Positions 34,239 to 42,661 of a stretch of 64,000 nucleotides of DNA are shown here, one piece after another. Where the stretch lies: assembly GCF_015732285.1 (NCBI RefSeq), contig NZ_WIQU01000032.1, positions 62,626 through 126,625 of the forward strand, given 5' to 3'. Source of the DNA: Pectinatus frisingensis (GTDB lineage: Bacteria; Bacillota; Negativicutes; Selenomonadales; Selenomonadaceae). A model generated the notes under the pieces. That model was given only the letters and a program-made list of their open reading frames with translations. It searched no databases and was not told the DNA's origin. Position 1 is the stretch's first letter. Each line of letters opens with the position of its first letter. Made by a program: the position numbers and the translations under genes.

Positions 34239-35516
34239 TTAACTAAATAAAGCGACTATTTTTGCAAAAATTAATCCAACAGTGGCATAGAATGGATCTC
34301 CAAATGTACTGCCTGTGTCGGCTAATGCACCTGTGCTTGGTATTAGTAAACCTGTTCCTATTGCTAGTATTACACCAATTATAAACGGACCGACGATGGC
34401 TCCCTTCCAACCGCCGGTACTATTACCAAATATTCCGGCAGTACCGCCGGCAAAAAATGCGGGAACGATGCCTGGCAGAATAATGTAGGCAGCACCGGTA
34501 CCAAATTGAATAAACATACCGATAATCATACCAATGAACATTGCCACAAAACCAAATATAAGTGCCGTAGGAGCGTAGGGAAATACGGCAGGGCAGTCAA
34601 TGGCGGGAATAGCACCGGGAATGAATTTATCGGAAATACCTGAAAAGGCAGGTATAATTTCAGATAACATCATACGTACCCCGGCCAATACGATTGTTAC
34701 CCCGCCGGCAAAGGTTAAGCCCTGCATAAAGGCAAATATAAACGGATTAGAATCTTTGCTGATATGTTCTTGGACATATTGCGGACCGGTTATTAGGACA
34801 GCGGCTAAGAATATGATGACCATTGTCACAGCCATACTCGCCGTTGAATCCCTGAAAAATCCTAAGCTTTTGGGTAATTTAAATTTTTCAGCGCTATGTT
34901 CCGGGTTGCCGATGTATTTGCCTAACCAGGCAGAAAACCAGTAGCCTACATCACCGGTATGCCCGATTGTGAAATCTTCACCGCCAGTTATTTTTTGTGT
35001 GTATGGATTAAGCAAGGCGGGCATGAAGGTAAAATAAATACCCATTGTTATAGAACCTGCAATAAAAAGAGGTATCCCGGTTAAGTGAGCCAATGACATA
35101 TAAATAGCAGTAACAAATAAAGACACATATAACATGATGTGACCAGTTAAATATATGAATTTAAATTTGGTGATTTTAGCTAATATAATGTTTGTTATAA
35201 ACCCGCCTACCATTATTAAAGCGCCCATTGAACCAAAGTGTGCAATAGCAAATGGTAAGACAGCCTCATTAGTGGGAATAATTCCTTTTATTCCTAAACC
35301 GGCATTTAAAATATCGCCTAATGGGGCAAGTGAATTACCGACTATTCCGGCACCGCCGCCAATTATTAAAACACCGATTATTGTTTTTAATGTCCCCATT
35401 ATAATTTGGTTGATAGGTCTTTTTTGCAGTAACAGACCTATCAATGCAACAATACCAAGTAAAATAGCGGGTTGCGAAAGCAACTGAAAAACTATAAAGT
35501 TGATAAGTGTCATCAT
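34239..35516 (-). CDS. PTS ascorbate/galactitol-type EIIC (UlaA-like)
   Basis: 425 residues, about 11 hydrophobic spans, matching the UlaA/SgaT permease family. Typical parts are the N-terminal LSQPAILLGIVALIGLLLQK and the polar NPYTQKITGGEDFTIGHTGD. It forms a three-part transporter with the EIIB at 35513 and EIIA at 35839. Its start overlaps the EIIB stop (ATGA). The substrate is not necessarily ascorbate: no UlaD, UlaE, UlaF or UlaG homologue is encoded here. Confidence 0.88.
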   Translation of the reverse strand: MMTLINFIVFQLLSQPAILLGIVALIGLLLQKRPINQIIMGTLKTIIGVLIIGGGAGIVGNSLAPLGDILNAGLGIKGIIPTNEAVLPFAIAHFGSMGALIMVGGFITNIILAKITKFKFIYLTGHIMLYVSLFVTAIYMSLAHLTGIPLFIAGSITMGIYFTFMPALLNPYTQKITGGEDFTIGHTGDVGYWFSAWLGKYIGNPEHSAEKFKLPKSLGFFRDSTASMAVTMVIIFLAAVLITGPQYVQEHISKDSNPFIFAFMQGLTFAGGVTIVLAGVRMMLSEIIPAFSGISDKFIPGAIPAIDCPAVFPYAPTALIFGFVAMFIGMIIGMFIQFGTGAAYIILPGIVPAFFAGGTAGIFGNSTGGWKGAIVGPFIIGVILAIGTGLLIPSTGALADTGSTFGDPFYATVGLIFAKIVALFS

Positions 35517-35812
35517 ATATCCCTCCCACTTTGGCGCAATTCTTCAACTTTTTCTACGACTTTTTTTTCAATTTCACTTTTTTTAAAAAAATTAGTGATA
35601 AAAATAATTTTCTGTGGATCGATGTGTTTTAAGGAATCCTTTAGTTCCTCAATGGTGATTATTAAATCAAAATTTTCACCAACTATTGAGGCGATTCCGG
35701 CTGTTTCTACTTCGTTTTCTACACCTAATTTGTCTAATATTGCTCTTACATGAATTTTGGCTATCATACTGCTGCCGAGTCCCTGAGGACACACTGTAAA
35801 AACCTTTAGCAT
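35513..35812 (-). CDS. PTS EIIB component (UlaB-like)
   Basis: 99 residues. The N-terminus MLKVFTVCPQGLGSSMIAKI has the phospho-cysteine Cys8 in the P-loop of lactose/ascorbate-family EIIB proteins. The start at 35812 is preferred to the longer frame (35830) because AGGAGG lies just upstream of this ATG on the minus strand. It is coupled to the EIIC gene by a four-base overlap. Confidence 0.88.
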   Translation of the reverse strand: MLKVFTVCPQGLGSSMIAKIHVRAILDKLGVENEVETAGIASIVGENFDLIITIEELKDSLKHIDPQKIIFITNFFKKSEIEKKVVEKVEELRQSGRDI

Positions 35813-35838
35813 AATTATTACCTCCTGCATAAAATTAT

Positions 35839-36285
35839 TTAATTGACATTAGAGAAAATGTCTAATATAGCTTTGATGGTGGTTGCACTTTTTATTTGCT
35901 GTACATTAGAATCATTTCCCAATACTTTGACTAATTCAGATAACTCTTTTAGATGGTCGTTATTTTTAGTTGCCGATAAACATATGACTATAGATACGGG
36001 ATCATTATCTTTATTGCCAAAGTATACCGGAGTATTGAGTGTTATCAAGCTCATACCGAGGCCTTTCACCCCAAATCGGGGATTAGCATGAGGCATGGCT
36101 ATTCCTGGTGCTAAAACTATATATGGACCAATGTCTTTAACAGATTGAATCATTGCATCAATGTATTCCTGTCCTATGATACCCGATTTTTTTAATAAAT
36201 TTCCTCCTATTCTTATAGCATCTTCCCAGTCTTTTGCATTAACATTTGTTCTTACGGTATTTTCATTGATTAAGTCGTTTAGCAA
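35839..36285 (-). CDS. PTS EIIA component (fructose/mannitol fold, UlaC-like)
   Basis: 148 residues of the PTS_EIIA_2 fold. The active-site histidine lies in LAPGIAMPHANPRFGVKG. It passes phosphate from HPr to the EIIB encoded next. Its stop-to-start distance from the upstream regulator gene is 14 bases. The EIIA domain at the end of the regulator (PGVAMPHARYDDGAKK) is closely similar, so the two probably share ancestry. Confidence 0.88.
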   Translation of the reverse strand: MLNDLINENTVRTNVNAKDWEDAIRIGGNLLKKSGIIGQEYIDAMIQSVKDIGPYIVLAPGIAMPHANPRFGVKGLGMSLITLNTPVYFGNKDNDPVSIVICLSATKNNDHLKELSELVKVLGNDSNVQQIKSATTIKAILDIFSNVN

Positions 36286-36299
36286 ATGTTTTCACATCC

Positions 36300-38327
36300 T
36301 TAGTTAAGAAAATTTTGAATAAAATGATGAATATCAAGATAAGTATTGGCAATTCGTAACTGCTTCAGGATTTTTTTATTTGTAAATACTTTCCATAAAT
36401 CCGTAATCAGGTGCAGGTGATCTTTTTCATTTATTGTTGAAAAGGCAAATATTAAATCTACAGGTTTTTGGCAATCTGCGTCAAAATATACGGCCTTTTT
36501 TAGTCTTATAAAACTTACAGCGACTTTTTTCGCACCGTCGTCATAGCGGGCGTGCGGCATAGCTACACCAGGGCATACTATAATATACGGGCCTATATCA
36601 TTGATACATTGAACCATTTTGTTTACATATTCTTCAGTAACTGCATCGGCTCTTACTAACAGAGCACCGGCCGCCCGAATTGCTGCCTGCCAATCTGGAA
36701 CGGCTACATCGAGGGCTATCATGTTTTTTGTAAGTAATGATGCCAAACCATTTTTTTGAGGTGAAGATATTGCATTTACAGGTTTTGGTGTAATTTTTTT
36801 GTTGTAAAAATAATTAAGCTGTCCTTCAATGACACTTATTTCAGCTTCGGTAAGAATCGGTGATACTCGTAAAACAGCTTTGCCGGTGATGTCCAGCGAC
36901 ACGGTACTAATAATGATATCGATGTCAGAGAGGTTTTGCTCATCCAGCTTGTATAACGAAAGTATTTCTTTTATATAAATATAAGGAATACGGCTTTTCA
37001 AAGTATTTGACAAAAGATTGGCCGTACCTACACCGTTACCGCACACCAACAAAACTGATAATTTTTTTGTGCGTCGTATTTTGTGCCGTTCTACTGCTGC
37101 TCCCAGATGAATGGTCAGATATCCTATTTCGTCTTCAGAAAGCTTGATGTGCATTTTTTTCCCTAATTGCATGGCAGCCCTGCGCGCTATCATAAAAAGA
37201 TCGCTGTATTGTGTCCTGATCTGCAGTAATAGGGGATTTGTAAGGACAATACCACAATGGGCCCGCTCGATAGCCGGTTGCAAATGAACTGCCAGATTAT
37301 AAATGAGCTCATCATCATCCATATAGATATCACCCAGCCATACCTGCACATATTTGATAAAATCTTTAGCCATACTGATAGCTTTTAAGCTGGAGTCGTT
37401 CGGCAGAATTTGTTTAGGCAATGTGTTGGGAAAGTATATTCGACTATGAAGGAGTTCCTTCATAATGAACTCAATTTCTGTCGGAGTATTTATACGGGAA
37501 TCATAAATTTTCATTTCATCGGCAATAGTGCGGGATAGTTCTTTTAACTGTTCACCTTCATCTGAAAGAAAGTCGATAGGCTTGCCCCTCGGGATCAGGT
37601 AATTTTGCTGCAGTCGTTTGATTTGTACTATTAAAGCGCAAATCATGCGGTTAGTAGAAGTATCGTTTTCCACAATGTTTTTTTCTTTTATAATATTGAG
37701 AAAATGTATGGCAGTTTTTTGTACAGGGAGTTTTGCGGTATATTGACAAAAAACTTTTTGTATCCCCCAAAAATATTCTTTTTTTGCATTGAATTTGCGA
37801 AAATCGTATAAATATTTGGAAAAGATATGAATCAGCATATCCCTGATATCTTGTTCTTTGCCTTGTGCCCAAATACCTAGACCACGTTTAGAATTATATT
37901 GCAGGTTTCGTTTTATGAGAATTTGTTGTACATTTTTTAGATCAGATAGCAGAGTATTTCTGCTGACCTTGATATGATTGGCTAAATCATCTATGGCAAC
38001 GTTAGTTTCGTCCAATAAGGCTACAATTATCATGTCATAGCGCTCTTTATGACTTAGTATATAGTCATCATTATTAGAGGACGCGATTGTGGTTTTTATG
38101 GCTGTAAGTGGCTGCTCCAGCCAGATGCCCTTGCGTGATTTTTTATGGAGTACAAAACCTTCAGCAGTTATATCATCCTTTAGAAAATTCAAATCGTAGC
38201 GGATAGTGCGGGCAGAGACTTGAAGAAGTGTAGATAGCTTGAATATTGTTATCGGGGCATCATCAAAAGTGGTTTTTAGTATTTTGAGTAATTTTTGACG
38301 ACGTTCATTCGTGATGATATAAATCAC
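36300..38327 (-). CDS. BglG/MtlR-type PRD regulator with EIIB and EIIA domains
   Basis: 675 residues and full MtlR-like architecture: N-terminal HTH (about 8-60), Mga-like HTH (about 90-165), two PRDs (about 190-410, with LAVHLQPAIER in PRD2), an EIIB domain with LLVCGNGVGTANLL, and a C-terminal EIIA domain with GVAMPHARYDD. Unlike the regulator at 1688 it keeps its own EIIA domain. It is the first gene of the minus-strand PTS-transketolase operon and presumably its activator, responding to PTS phosphorylation. Confidence 0.9.
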   Translation of the reverse strand: MIYIITNERRQKLLKILKTTFDDAPITIFKLSTLLQVSARTIRYDLNFLKDDITAEGFVLHKKSRKGIWLEQPLTAIKTTIASSNNDDYILSHKERYDMIIVALLDETNVAIDDLANHIKVSRNTLLSDLKNVQQILIKRNLQYNSKRGLGIWAQGKEQDIRDMLIHIFSKYLYDFRKFNAKKEYFWGIQKVFCQYTAKLPVQKTAIHFLNIIKEKNIVENDTSTNRMICALIVQIKRLQQNYLIPRGKPIDFLSDEGEQLKELSRTIADEMKIYDSRINTPTEIEFIMKELLHSRIYFPNTLPKQILPNDSSLKAISMAKDFIKYVQVWLGDIYMDDDELIYNLAVHLQPAIERAHCGIVLTNPLLLQIRTQYSDLFMIARRAAMQLGKKMHIKLSEDEIGYLTIHLGAAVERHKIRRTKKLSVLLVCGNGVGTANLLSNTLKSRIPYIYIKEILSLYKLDEQNLSDIDIIISTVSLDITGKAVLRVSPILTEAEISVIEGQLNYFYNKKITPKPVNAISSPQKNGLASLLTKNMIALDVAVPDWQAAIRAAGALLVRADAVTEEYVNKMVQCINDIGPYIIVCPGVAMPHARYDDGAKKVAVSFIRLKKAVYFDADCQKPVDLIFAFSTINEKDHLHLITDLWKVFTNKKILKQLRIANTYLDIHHFIQNFLN

Positions 38328-38437
38328 TTCCCTTATAAAATCTACATATTATCAGGTCGCATGTTTAGAAATATTGTAGGAATAATGTTCTTTGTTTCTT
38401 GAGTTAATTATATAATCTGATTATTATGCCAACAAGA

Positions 38438-38471
38438 ACAACGTTTGTCATAATAATATGACAAACGTTGT
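38438..38471. promoter_or_regulatory. 15-bp perfect inverted repeat upstream of the PRD regulator gene
   Basis: ACAACGTTTGTCATA (38438-38452) and TATGACAAACGTTGT (38457-38471) are perfect reverse complements with a four-base ATAA centre. It lies 110 bases upstream of the regulator start and downstream of the PEtN transferase gene. No U-run follows on either strand. It is either an operator (for the PRD regulator or a repressor) or a strong RNA hairpin. Confidence 0.6.
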
Positions 38472-38496
38472 ATTAAGAAAATATTATATGATAAAA

Positions 38497-38557
38497 AAGA
38501 CTGTCATATATAAACGGCATTTTTATAAATTCAGTGTCGTTTATGTATAACAGTCTT
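38497..38557. repeat. Short copy of dispersed palindromic repeat
   Basis: AAGACTGTCATATATAAACG pairs with CGTTTATGTATAACAGTCTT over 61 bp. It is the simple palindrome form of the family, and lies directly behind the stop of the PEtN transferase gene, where it could serve as a terminator. Confidence 0.65.
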
Positions 38558-38579
38558 GTTTTGCTGTATATAAAAAGCT

Positions 38580-40415
38580 TTATTTTAAATACGGATCATC
38601 AGTCAATTTCCTTTCACCTAACATAGTAGTCAGATTCTGCAGATTGAAACGATATTGTGGAGAGGAAAAATCCTGCCCGACATCATAACGATTGGAAGGT
38701 GCATTCAAAATACCGCAGACAGTATCATAGACCATATCATTAGTAAAAAATTGTTTTTCATTGTGTTTAAGTGCTTTAGTCTGCACCGGATAAGATTTTT
38801 GATATTCATTCGACAGATAGACAAACATAGGAATCCGAACCATATCAAAGCGAAAAACATCAGGATTATGCGAGATATTGATATCTTCACCGTGATCGGA
38901 ATAATAGATCATTGCTTGTAGATGGAGATGTTCTTTAGCATAGTTATAGATTTGGGATAAGATATAGTCGGTATAGAGTATGCTGTTAGCATAAGAGGCT
39001 TGATTAGGATTACCTTCTTCATCCTGCCATTTTTCAAATTCAGCCGGATAACGATTGTTATAATAAATATGGCTTCCCATAAGATGTAAAACAACAAAGT
39101 TATTTTTATTGGGGTCAACTTCTGGTAAAAAATTAAGCAGGGAATCGTCAAACTTATCGGTAAACACGTAGGAATCATCAGTCCATTTAGCATAATCGGC
39201 AGTTTTGGCGACCAACGTAATAGCACTGTCGTATTGGCCGTAACGGCCCTGATTGCTGAACCAATAAGTATCATAACCAGCCTTTTTAGCGACGTCTATT
39301 ACCGAAGTTGAGTTAAAGAACTGTTTATTATTATATTGGCTTTGTTCTGTTAAGGCACGCTGCAGCACTTGTACTGTCTGAACCCATGACGAATAAACAT
39401 TGCGAAATACGACAAAATTGGGATCTTGCATACGCTGCTGCAGCCAGGGGGTGTCATCATAAGGAAAATCAGGGGTATAAGCTTTCATGTAGTTACGGGA
39501 AGCAGATTCACCAATGACCATTATGACCGTACCCGGATTGGTTTGGGCTAAAGTGGCAGTACTGTTATTTAGCTTTAAATCGTTAAATCGTTCCACATAA
39601 TTAGTACTGTAACGTTCATTTTGGTGCACATAATCAGATACTTCTGTCCAATTGGTTATTATTGATGTCTGTGAAAAAAGAAAGAAAAATAAATAACCAA
39701 ACATAAATATTGCCGTGACGGACAAGATAATACGTTTTTTTAAACTATATGTGACGGATTGAGCTTTTATTAAATAATCTCTGTTTGCCCGATAAGCCAA
39801 ATAAAAGAAAAAACAGACACCGGCAACAGTCCCGATGAAAGCAGGAACAGTGACGTTTGACTGCAGAAAATCAATCGCTTCTTGAGGATTGGTTAAATAT
39901 AATGCCATCAAAGAGGCAGGTGAGAGGCAATGCTGATAAATACAATAGTATGAAATTTCTAAAAAAGGAATCAATAAACAAAGAATATCTAAAATAGCAA
40001 AAACAGCAGCTATGACTCTGGGGTAGTGACGGGGGAAATAGCATAGTGTCTGAAGTGTGGTGAGCAAAACGAATAATCCTGTACCAAAGAGAAAGTCAAT
40101 GCGGATTTCCGAAATATACCATGCTGTATGGTATGTCCAGGAATACAGCAGCGGGAAGGTAATGCACCATGCCAGTCCGACGATAAGATGCGGCAGATAA
40201 TCAAGAGAAAACATGCTGGCAGCTGTTGCGTACTGCATAAGACATAAAGCTGCTATAGTCGGTAAAAAATATACCAGATAATTAATTGGAGCCATATCTT
40301 CCCCAATATTTATATAAAATACAATTAAGCAGATATAAAAAATTAAAGCAGATAAGAAAAAGTTGAGACTCCTCACTTGATAAGTTTTTGCCAGTATACG
40401 CATAATTCGAATCAT
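38580..40415 (-). CDS. Phosphoethanolamine transferase-like sulfatase-fold protein
   Basis: 611 residues. Five to seven membrane spans occupy residues about 19-250, followed by an extracytoplasmic sulfatase/alkaline-phosphatase-fold domain. VIMVIGESASRNYMKAY holds the nucleophile position, here Ser304 where EptA has Thr (GETAR). YYSDHGEDI and VVLHLMGSHIYY are further metal-site motifs. EptA-like enzymes move phosphoethanolamine from phosphatidylethanolamine to lipid A, core sugar or glycans. Gram-positive LtaS is the other relative, but the GES-x-x-R motif and short tail favour the PEtN group. Confidence 0.82.
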   Translation of the reverse strand: MIRIMRILAKTYQVRSLNFFLSALIFYICLIVFYINIGEDMAPINYLVYFLPTIAALCLMQYATAASMFSLDYLPHLIVGLAWCITFPLLYSWTYHTAWYISEIRIDFLFGTGLFVLLTTLQTLCYFPRHYPRVIAAVFAILDILCLLIPFLEISYYCIYQHCLSPASLMALYLTNPQEAIDFLQSNVTVPAFIGTVAGVCFFFYLAYRANRDYLIKAQSVTYSLKKRIILSVTAIFMFGYLFFFLFSQTSIITNWTEVSDYVHQNERYSTNYVERFNDLKLNNSTATLAQTNPGTVIMVIGESASRNYMKAYTPDFPYDDTPWLQQRMQDPNFVVFRNVYSSWVQTVQVLQRALTEQSQYNNKQFFNSTSVIDVAKKAGYDTYWFSNQGRYGQYDSAITLVAKTADYAKWTDDSYVFTDKFDDSLLNFLPEVDPNKNNFVVLHLMGSHIYYNNRYPAEFEKWQDEEGNPNQASYANSILYTDYILSQIYNYAKEHLHLQAMIYYSDHGEDINISHNPDVFRFDMVRIPMFVYLSNEYQKSYPVQTKALKHNEKQFFTNDMVYDTVCGILNAPSNRYDVGQDFSSPQYRFNLQNLTTMLGERKLTDDPYLK

Positions 40416-40488
40416 CCTTTATAAGTTCTTTCATGATCAAAACAACATAATATACTATATCATAAAAATTGTCCAGTGGCATAAATTA

Positions 40489-41604
40489 TTATAAAGTTTC
40501 AAACGGATCACGGGTATTTTGGTCATAAATAATTTTTATTTGCCAGGCGTTTTCCTGGGCAAGGGTTTGAAGCTCGGCAGATAATGCGCTGACTATTGGG
40601 TATTCGGTTCCAAAGTGCCCACCGTCGATTAAATTAATGCCTAAATCTTGAGCCCGCTGTGCTTCATGATATTTAACGTCACCGGTAATATAGACATCAG
40701 CGCCCATCATTTTTGCTTTGTCGATGAACTCTGCACCGGCACCGCTGCATAAAGCGACTTTTTTGATTTTTTTATCATTGACTTTAACGATACGAATGTT
40801 ATTAGCCGGCAGACTAGCCTTTACGGCAGCGGCAAAATCGACAAAAGATGTTTCTTCGGGTAATTCACCGATTCTTCCTAGTCCGGTTATATCGCCGTTT
40901 GTTTTTAGGGGATATATTTCATAAGCTGGTTCTTCGTAAGGATGTGTTTTTAACATGGCTTTAATTACCCTGTCTTTTATTTTTAATGGTAAAATAGTTT
41001 CTACTTTTATTTCTTTTACGGCAGCAATTTTACCTATTTTACCGATAAACGGATGGGTACCTTCAAGTGGTAAAAAATGTCCGGTACCTTCACTCACGAA
41101 ACTGCAATGGGAATAGTTGCCAATGAAACCGGCACCAGCCTTGCCAAGTGCAAGACGAACTTTTTCGGCATGGGCTTCCGGAACGAATACAACTAATTTG
41201 ACAAGCTCCTCTTGAAAACTTATGTCAAGTGGAGCAACATCATGCAGGTTCCACAGTTCACATAATAAATCATTGATGCCACCGTGTGCACTATCAAGGT
41301 TAGTATGCGCTGCAAATACGGCGATATTGTTTTGCAGAAGTTTTTGTATTAAATGTCCCTGAGGCAAATCAGTCCGTATTTTTTTGATGGCATGAAAGAT
41401 AAAAGGGTGATGGGATATTATTAAATCACATTTTTCGGTGATTGCTTTTTCTACCACCTGGGAATTGACGTCAAGGCAGATAATGATTTTATTTACTGTC
41501 TGGGAAGGGCTGCCGAGCAGCAAGCCGGGATTATCCCATTCTTCAGCTAATATGCGAGGAGCTATTTTTTCCATTGCATCCATTATAACCTGGCATTTTA
41601 TCAT
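40489..41604 (-). CDS. Nif3-like dinuclear metal centre protein (YqfO type)
   Basis: 371 residues, the length of the YqfO form with an inserted PII-like domain (about 130-240). Metal-binding histidines are visible in LIISHHPFIFHA and FAAHTNLD, with the C-terminal GGHFGTEYP. The function is still uncertain in the family; it is often called GTP cyclohydrolase 1 type 2. The start at 41604 overlaps trmK by 62 bases, supported by GGAG upstream and by family N-termini. trmK-nif3 is a conserved Firmicutes pair. Confidence 0.9.
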   Translation of the reverse strand: MIKCQVIMDAMEKIAPRILAEEWDNPGLLLGSPSQTVNKIIICLDVNSQVVEKAITEKCDLIISHHPFIFHAIKKIRTDLPQGHLIQKLLQNNIAVFAAHTNLDSAHGGINDLLCELWNLHDVAPLDISFQEELVKLVVFVPEAHAEKVRLALGKAGAGFIGNYSHCSFVSEGTGHFLPLEGTHPFIGKIGKIAAVKEIKVETILPLKIKDRVIKAMLKTHPYEEPAYEIYPLKTNGDITGLGRIGELPEETSFVDFAAAVKASLPANNIRIVKVNDKKIKKVALCSGAGAEFIDKAKMMGADVYITGDVKYHEAQRAQDLGINLIDGGHFGTEYPIVSALSAELQTLAQENAWQIKIIYDQNTRDPFETL

Positions 41605-42280
41605 ATTTATTCAACTCCAAATCATTAATCAGGGTTAATAAGTTTCTGCGGGCAAGTTTATTTTTTGGCAGCTGCGAATTTGCCAGTTCAGCTGCTATTT
41701 TTTTATTGCGGTGCAATAATACATCAAGGTGAAGGGAAAATAAAGGTGGTCTTTCCCTTAATAACATCGGACCTATTTCAAGAGAAACGCTATCAGGCAT
41801 TTCTCGCCTGCCGGGTATGGCATAGATGATTTGATAGATATGGTGCTGTTCTTTTGCTAATGTTTCAGCTTCTATATGCCAGCCAATTTCATAAATATAA
41901 CGCCGCAGTTTTTCAGCAGCGAGCTGCGGCTGCAAAATAAGGCCGTGAAGAGAAGCAACCGTTGCCGAAGAGGCTTTTAATAAATTGGTGATAAGTGTGC
42001 CACCCATGCCGGCAAAGACTGCTATATCGACTTCATTAGGATGTATGACAGATAAGCCGCTGCCAAGTCGGACTTCGATCTGCCGGGTAAGATTGTGCTG
42101 TGTTACAGCTGACTGGGCAGTGGAAAAAGGACCTTCACGAACGTCGACAGCAATAGCGGCAGTGATCTTATGTAAATTCATCAGAAAAATCGGCAGATTG
42201 GCATGATCAGTACCAATATCGGCAAGGCGAACATTCAGTGGGACAAAATCGGCCACAGCTTTTAATCGTGGTGTGAGCAT
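41543..42280 (-). CDS. trmK: tRNA (adenine-N1)-methyltransferase TrmK
   Basis: 245 residues. It methylates N1 of A22 in tRNA using SAM. LADIGTDHANLPIFLM is the SAM-binding motif I, and VFAGMGGTLITNLL matches the NPPY-region equivalent of this family. Synteny with nif3 is typical. The C-terminal tail is extended slightly into the nif3 start. No sigma factor gene (sigA), the usual upstream neighbour, is present in the window. Confidence 0.9.
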   Translation of the reverse strand: MLTPRLKAVADFVPLNVRLADIGTDHANLPIFLMNLHKITAAIAVDVREGPFSTAQSAVTQHNLTRQIEVRLGSGLSVIHPNEVDIAVFAGMGGTLITNLLKASSATVASLHGLILQPQLAAEKLRRYIYEIGWHIEAETLAKEQHHIYQIIYAIPGRREMPDSVSLEIGPMLLRERPPLFSLHLDVLLHRNKKIAAELANSQLPKNKLARRNLLTLINDLELNKYDKMPGYNGCNGKNSSSHIS

Positions 42281-42661
42281 CTGATACCATCCTTTTAAAA
42301 CTTTATATTTATCATTATAGCATACACACTGTGCAATTTAAGGCAATAACAAAGAAATAAATGAAAGCGTTATGAATATAGTATTATTTTAATCGTTACT
42401 TATATGCCAGATAAAAAATAATATTATATATTTCATTTACTAATACCTTTAAACGATTGTATCTTGCAATGATTTAGTTATTATATAAGAAAAATAAACT
42501 TGGCTATATTTTAAATGAAACCATATTATATTGTAAAAAATATGATATATAATATCAATATATATCTTTGATATTTACATCAGTGCTGGAAAATGATATG
42601 TTTAATAAGAAGGACTTTAGACTGCTTTTATTGTAATAGAAAACTGAATAGGAGAATAAGC
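42281..42661. other. 381-bp AT-rich divergent region
   Basis: Between trmK (minus) and fbp (plus). It is very AT-rich and no confident promoter, riboswitch or repeat was recognised. Confidence 0.4.

Noticed and set aside
34239-35812. True L-ascorbate utilisation operon
   Set aside because: The UlaABC-like transporter is present but no homologues of the lactonase, decarboxylase or epimerases were seen.
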